NCBI RefSeq assembly: GCF_000744185.1
Contig: NZ_JQLL01000001.1
Location: 1,388,501-1,452,500, forward strand
Direction: 5' to 3'
DNA from: Carnobacterium funditum DSM 5970
Lineage (GTDB): Bacteria; Bacillota; Bacilli; Lactobacillales; Carnobacteriaceae
Length of the DNA: 64,000 bases
Below are positions 18,301 to 27,392 of the stretch, in pieces (the stretch's first letter is position 1; each line of letters begins with the position of its first letter). The position numbers and the translations under genes are program-made. The notes below the pieces were generated by a model. The model was given only the letters and a program-made list of their open reading frames with translations. It made no database searches and was not told the DNA's origin.

Positions 18301-19740
18301 ATGCAAAATTATAAAAATGACTGGTTTGGTAATATCAGAGGTGATATTTTAGCTGGAGTTGTTGTCTGTTTAGCTTTATTCCCTGAAGTTATTGGCTTTA
18401 TGTTAGTTGCAGGTGTAGAGCCAATTGTTGGTGTCTATGCAACCTTTTTTATTACAGCTATTGCTGCGTTCTTCGGAGGAAGAACAGGGTTGATTTCTGC
18501 AGCTGCTGGTTCCGTTGCTTTAGTACTCGCAAATTTGGTTGCAGAACACGGGGTTAACTATCTTTTCGCTGCAACAATTTTAGCTGGACTTATACAAGTA
18601 GTTTTAGGCCTATTTAAAGTAGGTATTTTGATGCGGTATATCCCAAAACCTGTTATGCTTGGATTTGTAAATGGTTTAGGTATTATGATGTTTCTATCTC
18701 AATTAGACCATTTTAAAGGATCGACAGTTTTAATCCTATTGGGGGTTATTGGAGTTGCTATTATTTTTCTAGCACCCAAATTGACAAAAAGGATTCCCGC
18801 ACCTATTATTTCAATCGTAGTCATTACGACACTAGTATTAAGTTTAAACTTAGATGTTCAACTGTTGGGTGACCTAGGAAAAATCTCTAGCGAATTACCT
18901 CGTTTTGGAATTCCAAAAGTCCCCATGAACTTAGAAACGCTAATAATTATTTTCCCAACTTCTCTTTCAGTTGCTATTGTTGGATTAGTTGAATCTTTAT
19001 TAACTGCTCAATTAGTCGATGAGTTAACAAAAACACCAAGTGATAAGAATCGCGAATCCTTAAGTCAGGGTTTAGGGAATCTAGCTTCGGGATTTTTTGG
19101 CGGAATTGCTGGTTGTGGAATGATCGGTCAAACTATTATTAACACTAGTTATGGTGGAATCGGTCGTTTAGCAACTTTCTTATCTGGTTTCTTTATGTTG
19201 ATGTCTGTCGTCTTATTCAATAAAATAGTCATCCAAATCCCGATTATTGCCTTGGCGGCTGTGATGGTCGTTGTAGCTTACGAAACTGTTGATTGGAGAT
19301 CCGTTAAACGATTAACTATCATGCCTAAAAATGAGAGTTTTGTCATGATTATAACTATCGCTATTGTATTGGTTACACACAATCTAGCGTATGGAGTAGT
19401 CGCAGGAACTTTAATCAGTGCTATTTTTGCTGCATTTAAAATGACACATATCAGTATAGAAAAAGGTACGGATAACGACGACTATCATTACAAAGCTCAC
19501 GGTCATCTTTACTTTGCATCAGCTGAAAAATTTACAGATTTTTTCATGAATGATTTTAATCATGAAGGAGAGTTAATTATTGATGTTAGTGCAATGACCT
19601 TATGGGATTCCACAGCCGTTGAAGCAATTGATAAATTAATCAGTAAACATAAAGTAACCGGAACTAGTGTAACACTTACCAATGCTAACAAACAAAGTGA
19701 CGAACTCTTGAAAAAAATATCATCTCACCCCACTAAATAA
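18301..19740 (+). CDS. SulP-family anion transporter with STAS domain
   Basis: Membrane transporter of 479 residues. Sequence GDILAGVVVCLALFPEVIGF is the SulP signature of helices 1-2, and about 10-12 hydrophobic segments follow. Residues 385-479 form a STAS domain (LIIDVSAMTLWDSTAVEAID). SulP proteins carry sulfate, bicarbonate or dicarboxylates; the compact form resembles BicA-like bicarbonate carriers, but the substrate cannot be fixed from sequence. ATG 18301 follows AAGGAAGG; 17 in-frame codons further upstream probably are not translated. Single gene. Confidence 0.9.
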   Translation: MQNYKNDWFGNIRGDILAGVVVCLALFPEVIGFMLVAGVEPIVGVYATFFITAIAAFFGGRTGLISAAAGSVALVLANLVAEHGVNYLFAATILAGLIQVVLGLFKVGILMRYIPKPVMLGFVNGLGIMMFLSQLDHFKGSTVLILLGVIGVAIIFLAPKLTKRIPAPIISIVVITTLVLSLNLDVQLLGDLGKISSELPRFGIPKVPMNLETLIIIFPTSLSVAIVGLVESLLTAQLVDELTKTPSDKNRESLSQGLGNLASGFFGGIAGCGMIGQTIINTSYGGIGRLATFLSGFFMLMSVVLFNKIVIQIPIIALAAVMVVVAYETVDWRSVKRLTIMPKNESFVMIITIAIVLVTHNLAYGVVAGTLISAIFAAFKMTHISIEKGTDNDDYHYKAHGHLYFASAEKFTDFFMNDFNHEGELIIDVSAMTLWDSTAVEAIDKLISKHKVTGTSVTLTNANKQSDELLKKISSHPTK

Positions 19741-20065
19741 TTATAAAAGCTAATTATAAAAGGACAGAATACTGTAACGATAATCAAAAATTAGATTTCT
19801 AAAACCAATTTGGATTATCAGCTCATAACTTCTGGCCTTTTTTCCTCATGAATTTAACTACTCATCTCATTGATAATAGAGAAATAATTTTCAATCTTTT
19901 TTTGTTCCTTAAATCCCTTAAACCATCTGTTTTCTCAACAGTTTTCAAATAAATCATAAAAAAAAAGAAACATCAACAGTGATTATACACTATATGTAGT
20001 GTATAATCACATATGAAAAGCAATATATAGTGTTTTTAACCAGAAATAATCTAGGAGTGATTAAA
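19741..20065. other. Intergenic region carrying the nrdJ control sites
   Basis: No gene. The first 230 bases show only a weak inverted repeat (GATAATC 19779-19785 region / GATTATC 19813-19819 region), with no convincing terminator for the SulP gene. The last 90 bases hold two NrdR boxes and the nrdJ promoter. Confidence 0.5.
19979..20033 (+). promoter_or_regulatory. Two NrdR boxes and promoter of nrdJ
   Basis: Box 1 is ACACTATATGTAGTGT (19987-20002), set in a perfect 14-base inverted repeat (19979-19992 / 19997-20010). Box 2 is AAGCAATATATAGTGT (20018-20033). Both fit the NrdR consensus (acaCwAtATaTwGtgt). They start 31 bases apart, three helical turns, as NrdR box pairs do. TATAAT (20002-20007) between them is the likely -10, so NrdR bound with ATP/dATP would block transcription. 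Confidence 0.88.
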
Positions 20066-22588
20066 ATGATGACCAATGTTTCTAAAGATGAAAAAGTAAA
20101 TACAAAACGATTAAATGAGGATATCCACCTTTTCCCTCAAGTTCACCCAATTACAGAGCAGATGACTTTAACTTATACAGGAGTCTCACGTCTTGTTATG
20201 TTAGATCGCTATTCTTTTAAAGATAGTTCCAAAGACACTCTTTCTGTAGGAGACTTAGTTGTTTTAACTGTCAAAAATGATCCTAGTTACCCGACTCGCG
20301 GAACAGGATTCATAAAAGAAATTGATTATGAAAATCATACGGCTCAAATTACAATAGAAGAAGAATACCGTGGGGCTATTGAACAAAATTCAGGCATAGT
20401 CACTCGCGATTTAGACTCTATTGAAAAACCATTAGAAATTTATTACGAACAAATCGCAAAACGAAATGCAACAGGTTTATCAGCAGTTGAACCCGGAGAA
20501 AAGCAAAAAGAAAGTTCTTACCAACTTTTTTATAATGAATTAATGAATTTAAATTTTATTCCTGCCGGTCGAGTTTTATATGGTGCCGGTTCGGATACCG
20601 AGGTAACCTATTTTAATTGTTATGTTATGCCTTTTATTCCTGATTCACGTGGTGGCATTTCGGATCACCGCAAAAAAATTATGGAAATCATGAGTCGCGG
20701 AGGCGGAGTTGGCACAAATGGTTCTACATTACGCCCTCGTAATACATTGGTTCGAGGTGTAAATGGCAAATCTTCAGGTTCGGTTTCTTGGTTAAATGAT
20801 ATTGCTCAACTGACTCATCTAGTTGAACAAGGTGGCAGCCGCCGTGGTGCTCAAATGATTATGTTGACCGATTGGCATCCCGATATCATTGAGTTTATTA
20901 TTTCTAAAATGCAAAACCCACGGATACTTCGTTATTTAATTGAACATACAACAGATGCTCAAATCAAGAAAATGGCTTCTGAAAAACTAAAATTTACGCC
21001 TTTCACTGAACGTGAATCTGCAATGTACCAAAATATCTTGAATTATAAAAACATCCCTGGTACCGGTGGTTTTGATGCAGCTTCCTTACAAGAAATTGAA
21101 AATAAAATCAAAACTGGCGGAACTTATGGTGTTCATGATCCCGACTTTTTATCAGGTGCCAATATTTCTATTTGCTTAACAGATGACTTCATGCAAGCGG
21201 TCGATAATGATGAAGATTATGCCTTGCGCTTTCCTGCTGTTGAATCTTATAATCAAACAGAAATGGCAAATTATGATACTCATTGGACAGAGGTTGGGGA
21301 TGTTCGTGAGTGGGAAGCTAGCGGTCATGCTGTTAGGACTTATCGAACAATCAAAGCACGAGAACTTTGGAAGCTGATTAACATTTGTGCAACTTATTCT
21401 GCTGAACCTGGTATCTTCTTTATCGATAATGCTAACGAAATGACAAATGCAAAAGCTTATGGCCAAAAAGTAGTCGCAACGAATCCATGCGGAGAACAGC
21501 CATTGGCTCCCTATTCTGTTTGTAATTTAGCTGCCATTAATTTAGCTGAAATGGTAAATAAAGATAGCGGTGCAATCAACTTTAATAAATTAAAACAAAC
21601 TATTAAAACTGGTGTACGAATGCAAGACAATGTCATTGATGCTACTCCTTATTTTTTAGAAGAGAACGAAAAGCAAGCGTTAGGCGAACGTCGTGTTGGT
21701 CTTGGCATTATGGGATTAGCTGATTTACTCATTTACGCTGGCAAAGAATACGGTTCTACTGCTGGAAATAAGTTAGTTAATCAACTATTCGAAACTATTG
21801 CTGTTACAGCTTACGAAATGTCCATTGAATTAGCCAAAGAGAAAGGAAGTTTTCCCTTCTTGATTGGTAAAACAAATGAAGAAACCGCTCAATTACGTGA
21901 AAACTTCATTAATACCGGTTATATGAAAAAAATGCCCGAATCTATTCGTCAAGCTATTTTAACCTATGGTATCCGTAACTCTCATTTGCTTACAGTTGCT
22001 CCAACAGGGTCAACTGGTACGATGGTTGGAGTATCAACCGGTCTAGAGCCTTACTTCTCTTTTAGTTATTTTAGAAGCGGACGGTTAGGAAAATTTATTG
22101 AAGTAAAAGCAGATATCGTTCAAGATTATTTAAAGCACCACCCTGAAGCAGATGAAAATCATCTACCTAGCCAATTCATATCCTCTATGGATTTAGAACC
22201 TGAGGCGCATGTTGATGTTCAATGCATCATTCAAAGATGGGTAGACAGTTCGATTTCTAAAACAGTTAATGCCCCTCGTGGTTATGGCGTAGAACAAGTC
22301 CAAAGTATCTATGAGCGTTTATACAAAAACGGGGCTAAAGGAGGAACTGTTTATGTTGATGGTAGTCGTGATTCCCAAGTATTGACACTACATGCCGAAG
22401 AAAATAATCGGGATATTGATACAGATTACTCTGAAAATACTGTTCACTCTACCTCAAGCATATCAGAAACCACTATTGGTAATGAAGTAGGCAACACTTG
22501 TCCTATCTGTCGGCAAGGAATTATTGAAAGTTTAGGTGGCTGTAATACTTGCACCAACTGTAATGCTCAATTAAAATGCGGCTTATAA
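20066..22588 (+). CDS. nrdJ: Class II (adenosylcobalamin-dependent) ribonucleotide reductase
   Basis: Makes deoxyribonucleotides from ribonucleotides using a radical generated from vitamin B12 coenzyme, with or without oxygen. 840 residues. Active-site elements visible: Cys185 in TYFNCYVMPF, the SRGGGVGTNGS loop, the catalytic thiyl Cys475 in ATNPCGEQPLAPYSVCNLAA and LLTVAPTGSTGTM. The C-terminus carries a cysteine cluster (CPICRQG, CNTCTNC), probably zinc-binding and redox-active. ATG 20066 follows AGGAG; an in-frame extension to 20030 would run through NrdR box 2. No cobalamin riboswitch is seen; regulation is through NrdR. Confidence 0.93.
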   Translation: MMTNVSKDEKVNTKRLNEDIHLFPQVHPITEQMTLTYTGVSRLVMLDRYSFKDSSKDTLSVGDLVVLTVKNDPSYPTRGTGFIKEIDYENHTAQITIEEEYRGAIEQNSGIVTRDLDSIEKPLEIYYEQIAKRNATGLSAVEPGEKQKESSYQLFYNELMNLNFIPAGRVLYGAGSDTEVTYFNCYVMPFIPDSRGGISDHRKKIMEIMSRGGGVGTNGSTLRPRNTLVRGVNGKSSGSVSWLNDIAQLTHLVEQGGSRRGAQMIMLTDWHPDIIEFIISKMQNPRILRYLIEHTTDAQIKKMASEKLKFTPFTERESAMYQNILNYKNIPGTGGFDAASLQEIENKIKTGGTYGVHDPDFLSGANISICLTDDFMQAVDNDEDYALRFPAVESYNQTEMANYDTHWTEVGDVREWEASGHAVRTYRTIKARELWKLINICATYSAEPGIFFIDNANEMTNAKAYGQKVVATNPCGEQPLAPYSVCNLAAINLAEMVNKDSGAINFNKLKQTIKTGVRMQDNVIDATPYFLEENEKQALGERRVGLGIMGLADLLIYAGKEYGSTAGNKLVNQLFETIAVTAYEMSIELAKEKGSFPFLIGKTNEETAQLRENFINTGYMKKMPESIRQAILTYGIRNSHLLTVAPTGSTGTMVGVSTGLEPYFSFSYFRSGRLGKFIEVKADIVQDYLKHHPEADENHLPSQFISSMDLEPEAHVDVQCIIQRWVDSSISKTVNAPRGYGVEQVQSIYERLYKNGAKGGTVYVDGSRDSQVLTLHAEENNRDIDTDYSENTVHSTSSISETTIGNEVGNTCPICRQGIIESLGGCNTCTNCNAQLKCGL

Positions 22589-22904
22589 ATAGAATAGTAA
22601 AAAAATAGCCTCTATTGAAAATAAAAATTTTCTACAGAAAATTTTTATAACGTGGCTAATGATTCCAAAGTGTTAGTTAGTGACTTCTTGATTCAGGCTC
22701 CTGATTTACCTACAACGTTTCAAAAAGTAGAGCTTTTGCTATTTCAAGTGCTGTTAAAACTCGAAATGCTCTCGAACACTATAAAGAACTTGTCAGAGAA
22801 GATAAAAAAGTATTTTAAATGATACGGTTACTGATTTCAAAAAGATTCAGGAGAACTATCTAGACATCGTAGAAATGCTAAATTAAGTTAATGTCTTCTA
22901 CAGA
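22589..22904 (+). other. Intergenic region with hairpin and coding relic
   Basis: An AT-only hairpin (AAAAATTTTC 22623-22632 / GAAAATTTTT 22637-22646) may end nrdJ transcription. After it, plus-strand frames read protein-like pieces such as VSKSRAFAISSAVKTRNALE and HYKELVREDKKVF, with a stop on both sides and no start. I take this as the remnant of a gene I cannot identify. Confidence 0.35.
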
Positions 22905-22955
22905 AATAACATTCTCCTTCAAAGCATTAATAATGCTTTGGAGGAGAATGTTATT
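22905..22955. terminator. Terminator downstream of mgsA
   Basis: A long hairpin with arms AATAACATTCTCC (22905-22917) and GGAGAATGTTATT (22943-22955), and inner arms CAAAGCATT/AATGCTTTG. It lies two bases after the mgsA stop on the minus strand. Confidence 0.75.
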
Positions 22956-22957
22956 TA

Positions 22958-23383
22958 TCATTCTCTATTTAATATTGAGCGTCCAGCATGGTGATGTATT
23001 TTCCTCCAATCGACTAAGCCTTCACCTAGACCACGTAATAAAATCTCTCCTGTTCCCATATTAGTAGCTAAAGGAATTTCATAAACATCACTTAAACGTA
23101 GTAGAGCACTGACGTCTGGTTCATGAGGTTGTGCTGTTAATGGATCTCTCAAAAAAATCACCATATCTATTTTATCATCTGAAATATAAGCTCCAATTTG
23201 TTGATCTCCACCTAATGGTCCTGACTTAAACCGGTGGACATCTAGATCAGTCGCATCAATAATTCTTTTGCCTGTTGTTCCGGTAGCATAAAGAGAATGT
23301 TCTTTTAAAATATCTTGATAAGATGAAATTAGTTTGACCATTTCGTCTTTTTTCTTATCGTGAGCAATCAATGCAATATTCAA
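22958..23383 (-). CDS. mgsA: Methylglyoxal synthase
   Basis: Converts dihydroxyacetone phosphate to methylglyoxal and phosphate, a bypass of lower glycolysis when phosphate is short. 141 residues, family length. The phosphate-binding segment ATGTTGKRI, the [12 protein letters not shown] loop with its catalytic Asp and the [15 protein letters not shown] segment are all present. The start is TTG 23383 with AAAGGAGG upstream. Single gene. Confidence 0.95.
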   Translation of the reverse strand: MNIALIAHDKKKDEMVKLISSYQDILKEHSLYATGTTGKRIIDATDLDVHRFKSGPLGGDQQIGAYISDDKIDMVIFLRDPLTAQPHEPDVSALLRLSDVYEIPLATNMGTGEILLRGLGEGLVDWRKIHHHAGRSILNRE

Positions 23384-23567
23384 TCTTATTCCTCCTTTTT
23401 CATTCTAACCTTACACTAATAATAACATGGAAAGAATGAAATCGCATATTTTACACTAACCTAACCTAACTAAGAAACAAAAAAGTAAGCTCAATTTAAC
23501 TATAGCAATAAATAGTTAGCTTGAGCCAATTAGTATATTTAAGCATTGTAAGCACACTATGATGAAT

Positions 23568-23658
23568 TTAGTTTTGTTCTACAATGAATTGTTTTACGCT
23601 ATCGTCAAGTTCATTTACAATTTGATTCATTTCAGTTGTGGAATCTACTATATTTCCA
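23568..23658 (-). pseudogene. Possible C-terminal relic of a chemoreceptor
   Basis: The minus-strand frame ending at TAA 23570-23568 reads KKSGNIVDSTTEMNQIVNEL then DDSVKQFIVEQN. The pattern EMNxIVxEL...VxxF close to a stop is typical of the end of methyl-accepting chemotaxis proteins. There is no start and no upstream signalling domain. The piece is short, so the assignment is tentative. Confidence 0.35.
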
Positions 23659-24124
23659 CTCTTTTTATACCACCTTTAGCTAGTTAAGCTCCTTCTTAAT
23701 TGAGAGGCTTGTGAATCTCGGTGCAACGCTCTTTCAGATAAGCACGTTAGTGAGTTAGCGATAAAAAATCGGTAACTTGTCCATTCTTTTTCTGGGTGAA
23801 AATAAGAAATATCCCAGACTTATCCATTTCGGCACTAAAATGGACGAATGGGAAAGAAATTTTTAAAAAATTTTGTTTTCTTGAATAAAAACCGATAATC
23901 TAACTAGTACGATAAACATAGTTCTGTAAAAGATCCTATGACTGCTTCAGGGTATAAAAAATTTAAATTTCTCCTCTCTTTTTCAATTCTTAACAAAAAA
24001 AGTCATGTTTATTCATACATTCTTCATACTTCGTCAGTATAGTAAGGACATACCAATAACAACCACCTTTTTTATATTTTCATTTTACCTAATACTCCTC
24101 CAAAGTATAGGTACTACTCCTTTT

Positions 24125-24151
24125 AGCCACTTGTTTTAAAAACAAGTGGCT
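24125..24151 (+). terminator. Orphan terminator
   Basis: AGCCACTTGTTT (24125-24136) pairs with AAACAAGTGGCT (24140-24151), followed by TTTTTGTTG. No gene ends just before it on the plus strand, so it may close a small unannotated RNA or mark a lost gene. Confidence 0.65.
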
Positions 24152-24308
24152 TTTTGTTGTGTATCTTTTATCTTTATATTTTCTGATTGAAAGTAAAAAA
24201 ATTTGAATCTAAGAGATACCGTTAGATTGATTAGGTGTTTATTCTTGAACCTCTGTTTTTCTTACGATACACTTGTATTAATAAATAATAGAAAGAGGGA
24301 ATCGAAGC

Positions 24309-24824
24309 ATGGGGAAAAAAATTGCAGTAGTAATAACGAACTTATTTGAAGATAGCGAGTTTACCTCACCGAAAGAAGCACTGACAAAAGCAGGTCATGA
24401 AATCACCACTATTGAAAAAAAAGCAGGAATTCAAGTAGTGGGCGCTAAAGAACATGCCATTGTTACGATTGACAAAAGTATTGATGATGTTTCTCCGGCA
24501 GATTTTGATGCTTTATTGATTCCAGGTGGATTCTCTCCTGATCAACTACGTGCAGATGAGCGATTCCTGACTTTTGTTAAAGGGTTTGTACAGGTTAATA
24601 AACCAATCTTTGCTATTTGTCACGGCCCTCAACTTCTAATTAATGCCGAAGTTGTTAAAGGCAAAAAAATGACTTCTGTTAAACAAGTCGGTGTAGATTT
24701 AAAAAATGCCGGAGCTTTGTATGAAGACAGCGAAGTCGTTAAGGACGATAGTGGTCTGATCACGAGTAGAACTCCTGAAGACTTACCTGCTTTTAACAAA
24801 GCCATTTTAGAAGCTTTATCTTAA
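24309..24824 (+). CDS. DJ-1/PfpI-family protein (YfkM/GSP18-like)
   Basis: 171 residues of the class I amidotransferase-like DJ-1/PfpI fold. The nucleophile elbow is AICHGPQ with Cys104, preceded by LIPGGFSPDQLR. The group includes stress proteins reported as deglycases or chaperones; the activity of this member is unknown. GAGGGA lies eight bases before ATG 24309. Single gene with its own terminator. A role in coping with methylglyoxal made by the neighbouring mgsA is an appealing but unproven idea. Confidence 0.88.
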   Translation: MGKKIAVVITNLFEDSEFTSPKEALTKAGHEITTIEKKAGIQVVGAKEHAIVTIDKSIDDVSPADFDALLIPGGFSPDQLRADERFLTFVKGFVQVNKPIFAICHGPQLLINAEVVKGKKMTSVKQVGVDLKNAGALYEDSEVVKDDSGLITSRTPEDLPAFNKAILEALS

Positions 24825-24862
24825 ACTATTCAATTAAAGTTATTGAAGACAAGTTAATCATC

Positions 24863-24903
24863 AAAAGGCTCTTACAGGAAAAAAATCTGTGAGAGCCTTT
24901 TTG
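24863..24903 (+). terminator. Terminator of the DJ-1/PfpI gene
   Basis: AAAAGGCTCTTACAG (24863-24877) pairs, with one mismatch, with CTGTGAGAGCCTTTTT (24887-24902) and runs into T residues. Confidence 0.8.
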
Positions 24904-25083
24904 TTTGAAGCAAATAAAAATTACTTAATAATAGAATAACTACCAGTCAGCGTCGTTATTTTCTACTATTCCTTTACATGCATAATGAGAGGATAGTTTT
25001 TTCAATCGAAAACTGTTAGAATTGTAGGCAATTGAAGTTTAGTTAATTTTTTTAAAATGACTATATTCTGAAAGAAAGAATGG

Positions 25084-25911
25084 ATGGGTGTAATGAATAA
25101 AACAGCAAGACAAACTTTAGCAACATGTGAACGCGTTGTCATAAAAGTTGGCACTAGCACGATTATGTATCCTAATGGAACGGTTAATTTACAAAAACTA
25201 GATAAATTATCTTTTGTTCTAAGTGATTTAAGAAATCAAGGTAAAGAAGTGATATTAGTTTCCTCAGGAGCCGTTGGCGTTGGGCTTCACCGATTAAAAT
25301 TACAACAATCTCCTAGATCTATTCCTGAACAACAAGCTGTTGCCTCAGTTGGACAAAGTGAGCTAATGAGTTTATATAGTACTTTTTTCTTCAACTATGG
25401 TCAAATTATTGGACAAGTCCTAATGACTAGAGATATTATTATTTTTCCAGAAAGTCGTTTGAACGCTATTAATACTTTTGAACAACTACTCAAACAAAAA
25501 GTTATTCCTATTGTGAATGAAAATGATACCGTTGCTGTTGATGAATTAGATCATGCTACTAAATTTGGCGATAATGACCAATTATCAGCTATCGTAGCAG
25601 AAATCACTCAAGCTGATTTATTGATTATGTTATCAGACATAGATGGGTTTTATGATCGTAATCCTAATGAAGATGATCAGGCTAATTTGTTCCATGAAGT
25701 TAATTGTATCACTCCAGAATTATACTCACTTGCAGGCGGTGTAGGTTCGAAATTCGGAACAGGTGGTATGGTTTCAAAATTAAAAGCAGCTGAACATGTT
25801 TTAAAACAATCCAGTAAAATGGTTCTAGCGAACGGTGCAAATCCAACAGATATTTTTAAAATTATTGCCGGTGAAGAAATTGGTACACTTTTTACCCCTG
25901 CACACGACTAA
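25084..25911 (+). CDS. proB: Glutamate 5-kinase
   Basis: Phosphorylates glutamate to glutamyl 5-phosphate, the first step of proline synthesis. 275 residues, consisting only of the amino-acid kinase domain; the C-terminal PUA domain of E. coli ProB is absent, as in many Lactobacillales. VVIKVGTSTI, LVSSGAVGVG, IVNENDTVAVDE and KFGDNDQLSA are the ATP- and glutamate-binding motifs. The start is uncertain: ATG 25084 or ATG 25093 (MNKTARQ), both with weak ribosome binding sites. proA follows 25 bases later in the same operon. Confidence 0.93.
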   Translation: MGVMNKTARQTLATCERVVIKVGTSTIMYPNGTVNLQKLDKLSFVLSDLRNQGKEVILVSSGAVGVGLHRLKLQQSPRSIPEQQAVASVGQSELMSLYSTFFFNYGQIIGQVLMTRDIIIFPESRLNAINTFEQLLKQKVIPIVNENDTVAVDELDHATKFGDNDQLSAIVAEITQADLLIMLSDIDGFYDRNPNEDDQANLFHEVNCITPELYSLAGGVGSKFGTGGMVSKLKAAEHVLKQSSKMVLANGANPTDIFKIIAGEEIGTLFTPAHD

Positions 25912-25936
25912 CCCATAGAGAGGAATCTTAATTTAT

Positions 25937-27181
25937 ATGAAAACATTAATAAAATTTGGCGAAGATGCTAAAAAAGCTAGTCGCTATCTAGCACTAGCTT
26001 CAACAAAAGAAAAAAATAATGCCTTAAGAATGATGAGCCTAGCAATCTTAAATAATATTGACGAGATTCTATCAGCCAATCAAAAAGACTTAGCCGCCGC
26101 TAAAAAAAATAATATTCCAGAAACGCTTTTAGATCGATTAATTTTGAATGTAGATCGTCTTCAAGAAATGGCAGACGGTCTGAATCAAATTGCTGATTTA
26201 CCGGATCCTATTGGAGTAGTTGATGGTATGTGGAAAAACGAAGCCGGTTTAACTATCGGAAAACAAAGTGTTCCTCTTGGAGTAATCGGTATCATTTATG
26301 AATCTCGCCCAAATGTGACTACAGATGCAGGAGGTTTATGCTTTAAATCAGGTAACGCGGTTATCTTAAGAGGCGGAAAAGAAGCTATCTACTCTAATAA
26401 AGCGTTGATTAAAATTCTTCAATCTACTTTAGCAACTACTGGCTTCCCCACAGCTTGTCTTCAATTAGTCGAAGATACTTCTAGAGAAACGGCTCGTGAG
26501 ATGATGCGTTTAAATCGTTATCTGGATGTTTTGATTCCTCGTGGAGGAGCACGCTTAATTCAAACCGTAATGGAAACGGCCACTGTTCCTGTTATCGAAA
26601 CCGGAACAGGCAATTGCCATGTTTATATCGATAAAGATGCACAATTAAAAATGGCAACAGATATTATCGTTAATGCAAAATGTTCTCGCCCTTCCGTTTG
26701 TAATGCTGCAGAGACTTTGTTGATTCATGAAGACGTTGCTGTTGAATTTTTGCCTATTATTGAAAAAGCTTTAGCTGAATACACTGTTGAATTAAGAGCA
26801 GATAAAAAAGCTTTTCAATTGTTAGAAAAATCTATCCTAGCAACAAAAGAAGATTGGGAAACAGAGTTTCTTGACTTTATTTTAGCCGTAAAAGTTGTTT
26901 CTTCATTAGATGAGGCCATCACGCATATCAATCAATATAGCACTGGTCATTCTGAAGCCATCGTGACAGATAATTATTTTTCAGGACAACAATTCCATCG
27001 CGAAGTCGATTCTTCAACCGTTTATATCAACGCCTCGACACGTTTTACAGACGGTTTTGAATTTGGCTTTGGTGCTGAAATCGGCATTAGTACTCAAAAA
27101 CTACATGCTAGAGGACCAATGGGTCTCGCTGAATTAACCTCTTCCAAATATATCGTCTTTGGAGAAGGACAGATTCGTTAA
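25937..27181 (+). CDS. proA: Gamma-glutamyl phosphate reductase
   Basis: NADPH-dependent reduction of glutamyl 5-phosphate to glutamate semialdehyde, the second proline step; the third enzyme, ProC, is encoded at 52.9 kb. 414 residues, family length. The catalytic Cys lies in [17 protein letters not shown], with LIPRGGARL and [20 protein letters not shown] also characteristic. The ribosome binding site GAGAGGA is 12 bases from ATG. Co-transcribed with proB. Confidence 0.95.
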   Translation: MKTLIKFGEDAKKASRYLALASTKEKNNALRMMSLAILNNIDEILSANQKDLAAAKKNNIPETLLDRLILNVDRLQEMADGLNQIADLPDPIGVVDGMWKNEAGLTIGKQSVPLGVIGIIYESRPNVTTDAGGLCFKSGNAVILRGGKEAIYSNKALIKILQSTLATTGFPTACLQLVEDTSRETAREMMRLNRYLDVLIPRGGARLIQTVMETATVPVIETGTGNCHVYIDKDAQLKMATDIIVNAKCSRPSVCNAAETLLIHEDVAVEFLPIIEKALAEYTVELRADKKAFQLLEKSILATKEDWETEFLDFILAVKVVSSLDEAITHINQYSTGHSEAIVTDNYFSGQQFHREVDSSTVYINASTRFTDGFEFGFGAEIGISTQKLHARGPMGLAELTSSKYIVFGEGQIR

Positions 27182-27217
27182 TTTCTATTTTATTGAAAAT
27201 TTCATCATCTATAATTT

Positions 27218-27247
27218 AAACCAAGGTGTCGTTAAGCTTGGTTTTTT
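27218..27247 (+). terminator. Terminator of proBA
   Basis: AAACCAAG (27218-27225) and CTTGGTTT (27237-27244) with a T run, 36 bases after proA. The rest of the gap to 27392 shows no gene. Confidence 0.75.
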
Positions 27248-27392
27248 ATTTGTTTCAGATTCTACTTAAGTCATTTGAATCAGATACCCTTGAATATCTA
27301 TTTTAACTCCATTTAATAAAAAATTAATCTACTTTTATTTTTTGTGTTTATGCTACACTAAGAGAGAATCTAAAGAGAAAAGGTGACTCATT

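Larger units (their letters stand above)
23384..24308. other. 925-base gap: possible chemoreceptor relic, unexplained structure, orphan terminator
   Basis: No intact gene. The minus strand at 23568-23658 reads like a methyl-accepting chemotaxis protein tail. At 23690-23810 several short inverted segments give a possible folded RNA or decayed leader, with the minus strand reading AAAGGTGGTAT, faintly like a T-box antiterminator, but without the rest of a T-box. A terminator-like hairpin at 24125-24151 has no evident gene before it. Confidence 0.35.

Noticed and set aside
21176-21466. Open frame on the minus strand inside nrdJ
   Set aside because: It lies fully within a well-conserved reductase gene and has no ribosome binding site or recognisable protein.
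23690-23810. T-box leader for a downstream gene
   Set aside because: Only a faint GGTGGTA string is present; the specifier stem and a proper antiterminator/terminator pair could not be traced, and the next gene (mgsA) is not an amino-acid gene.
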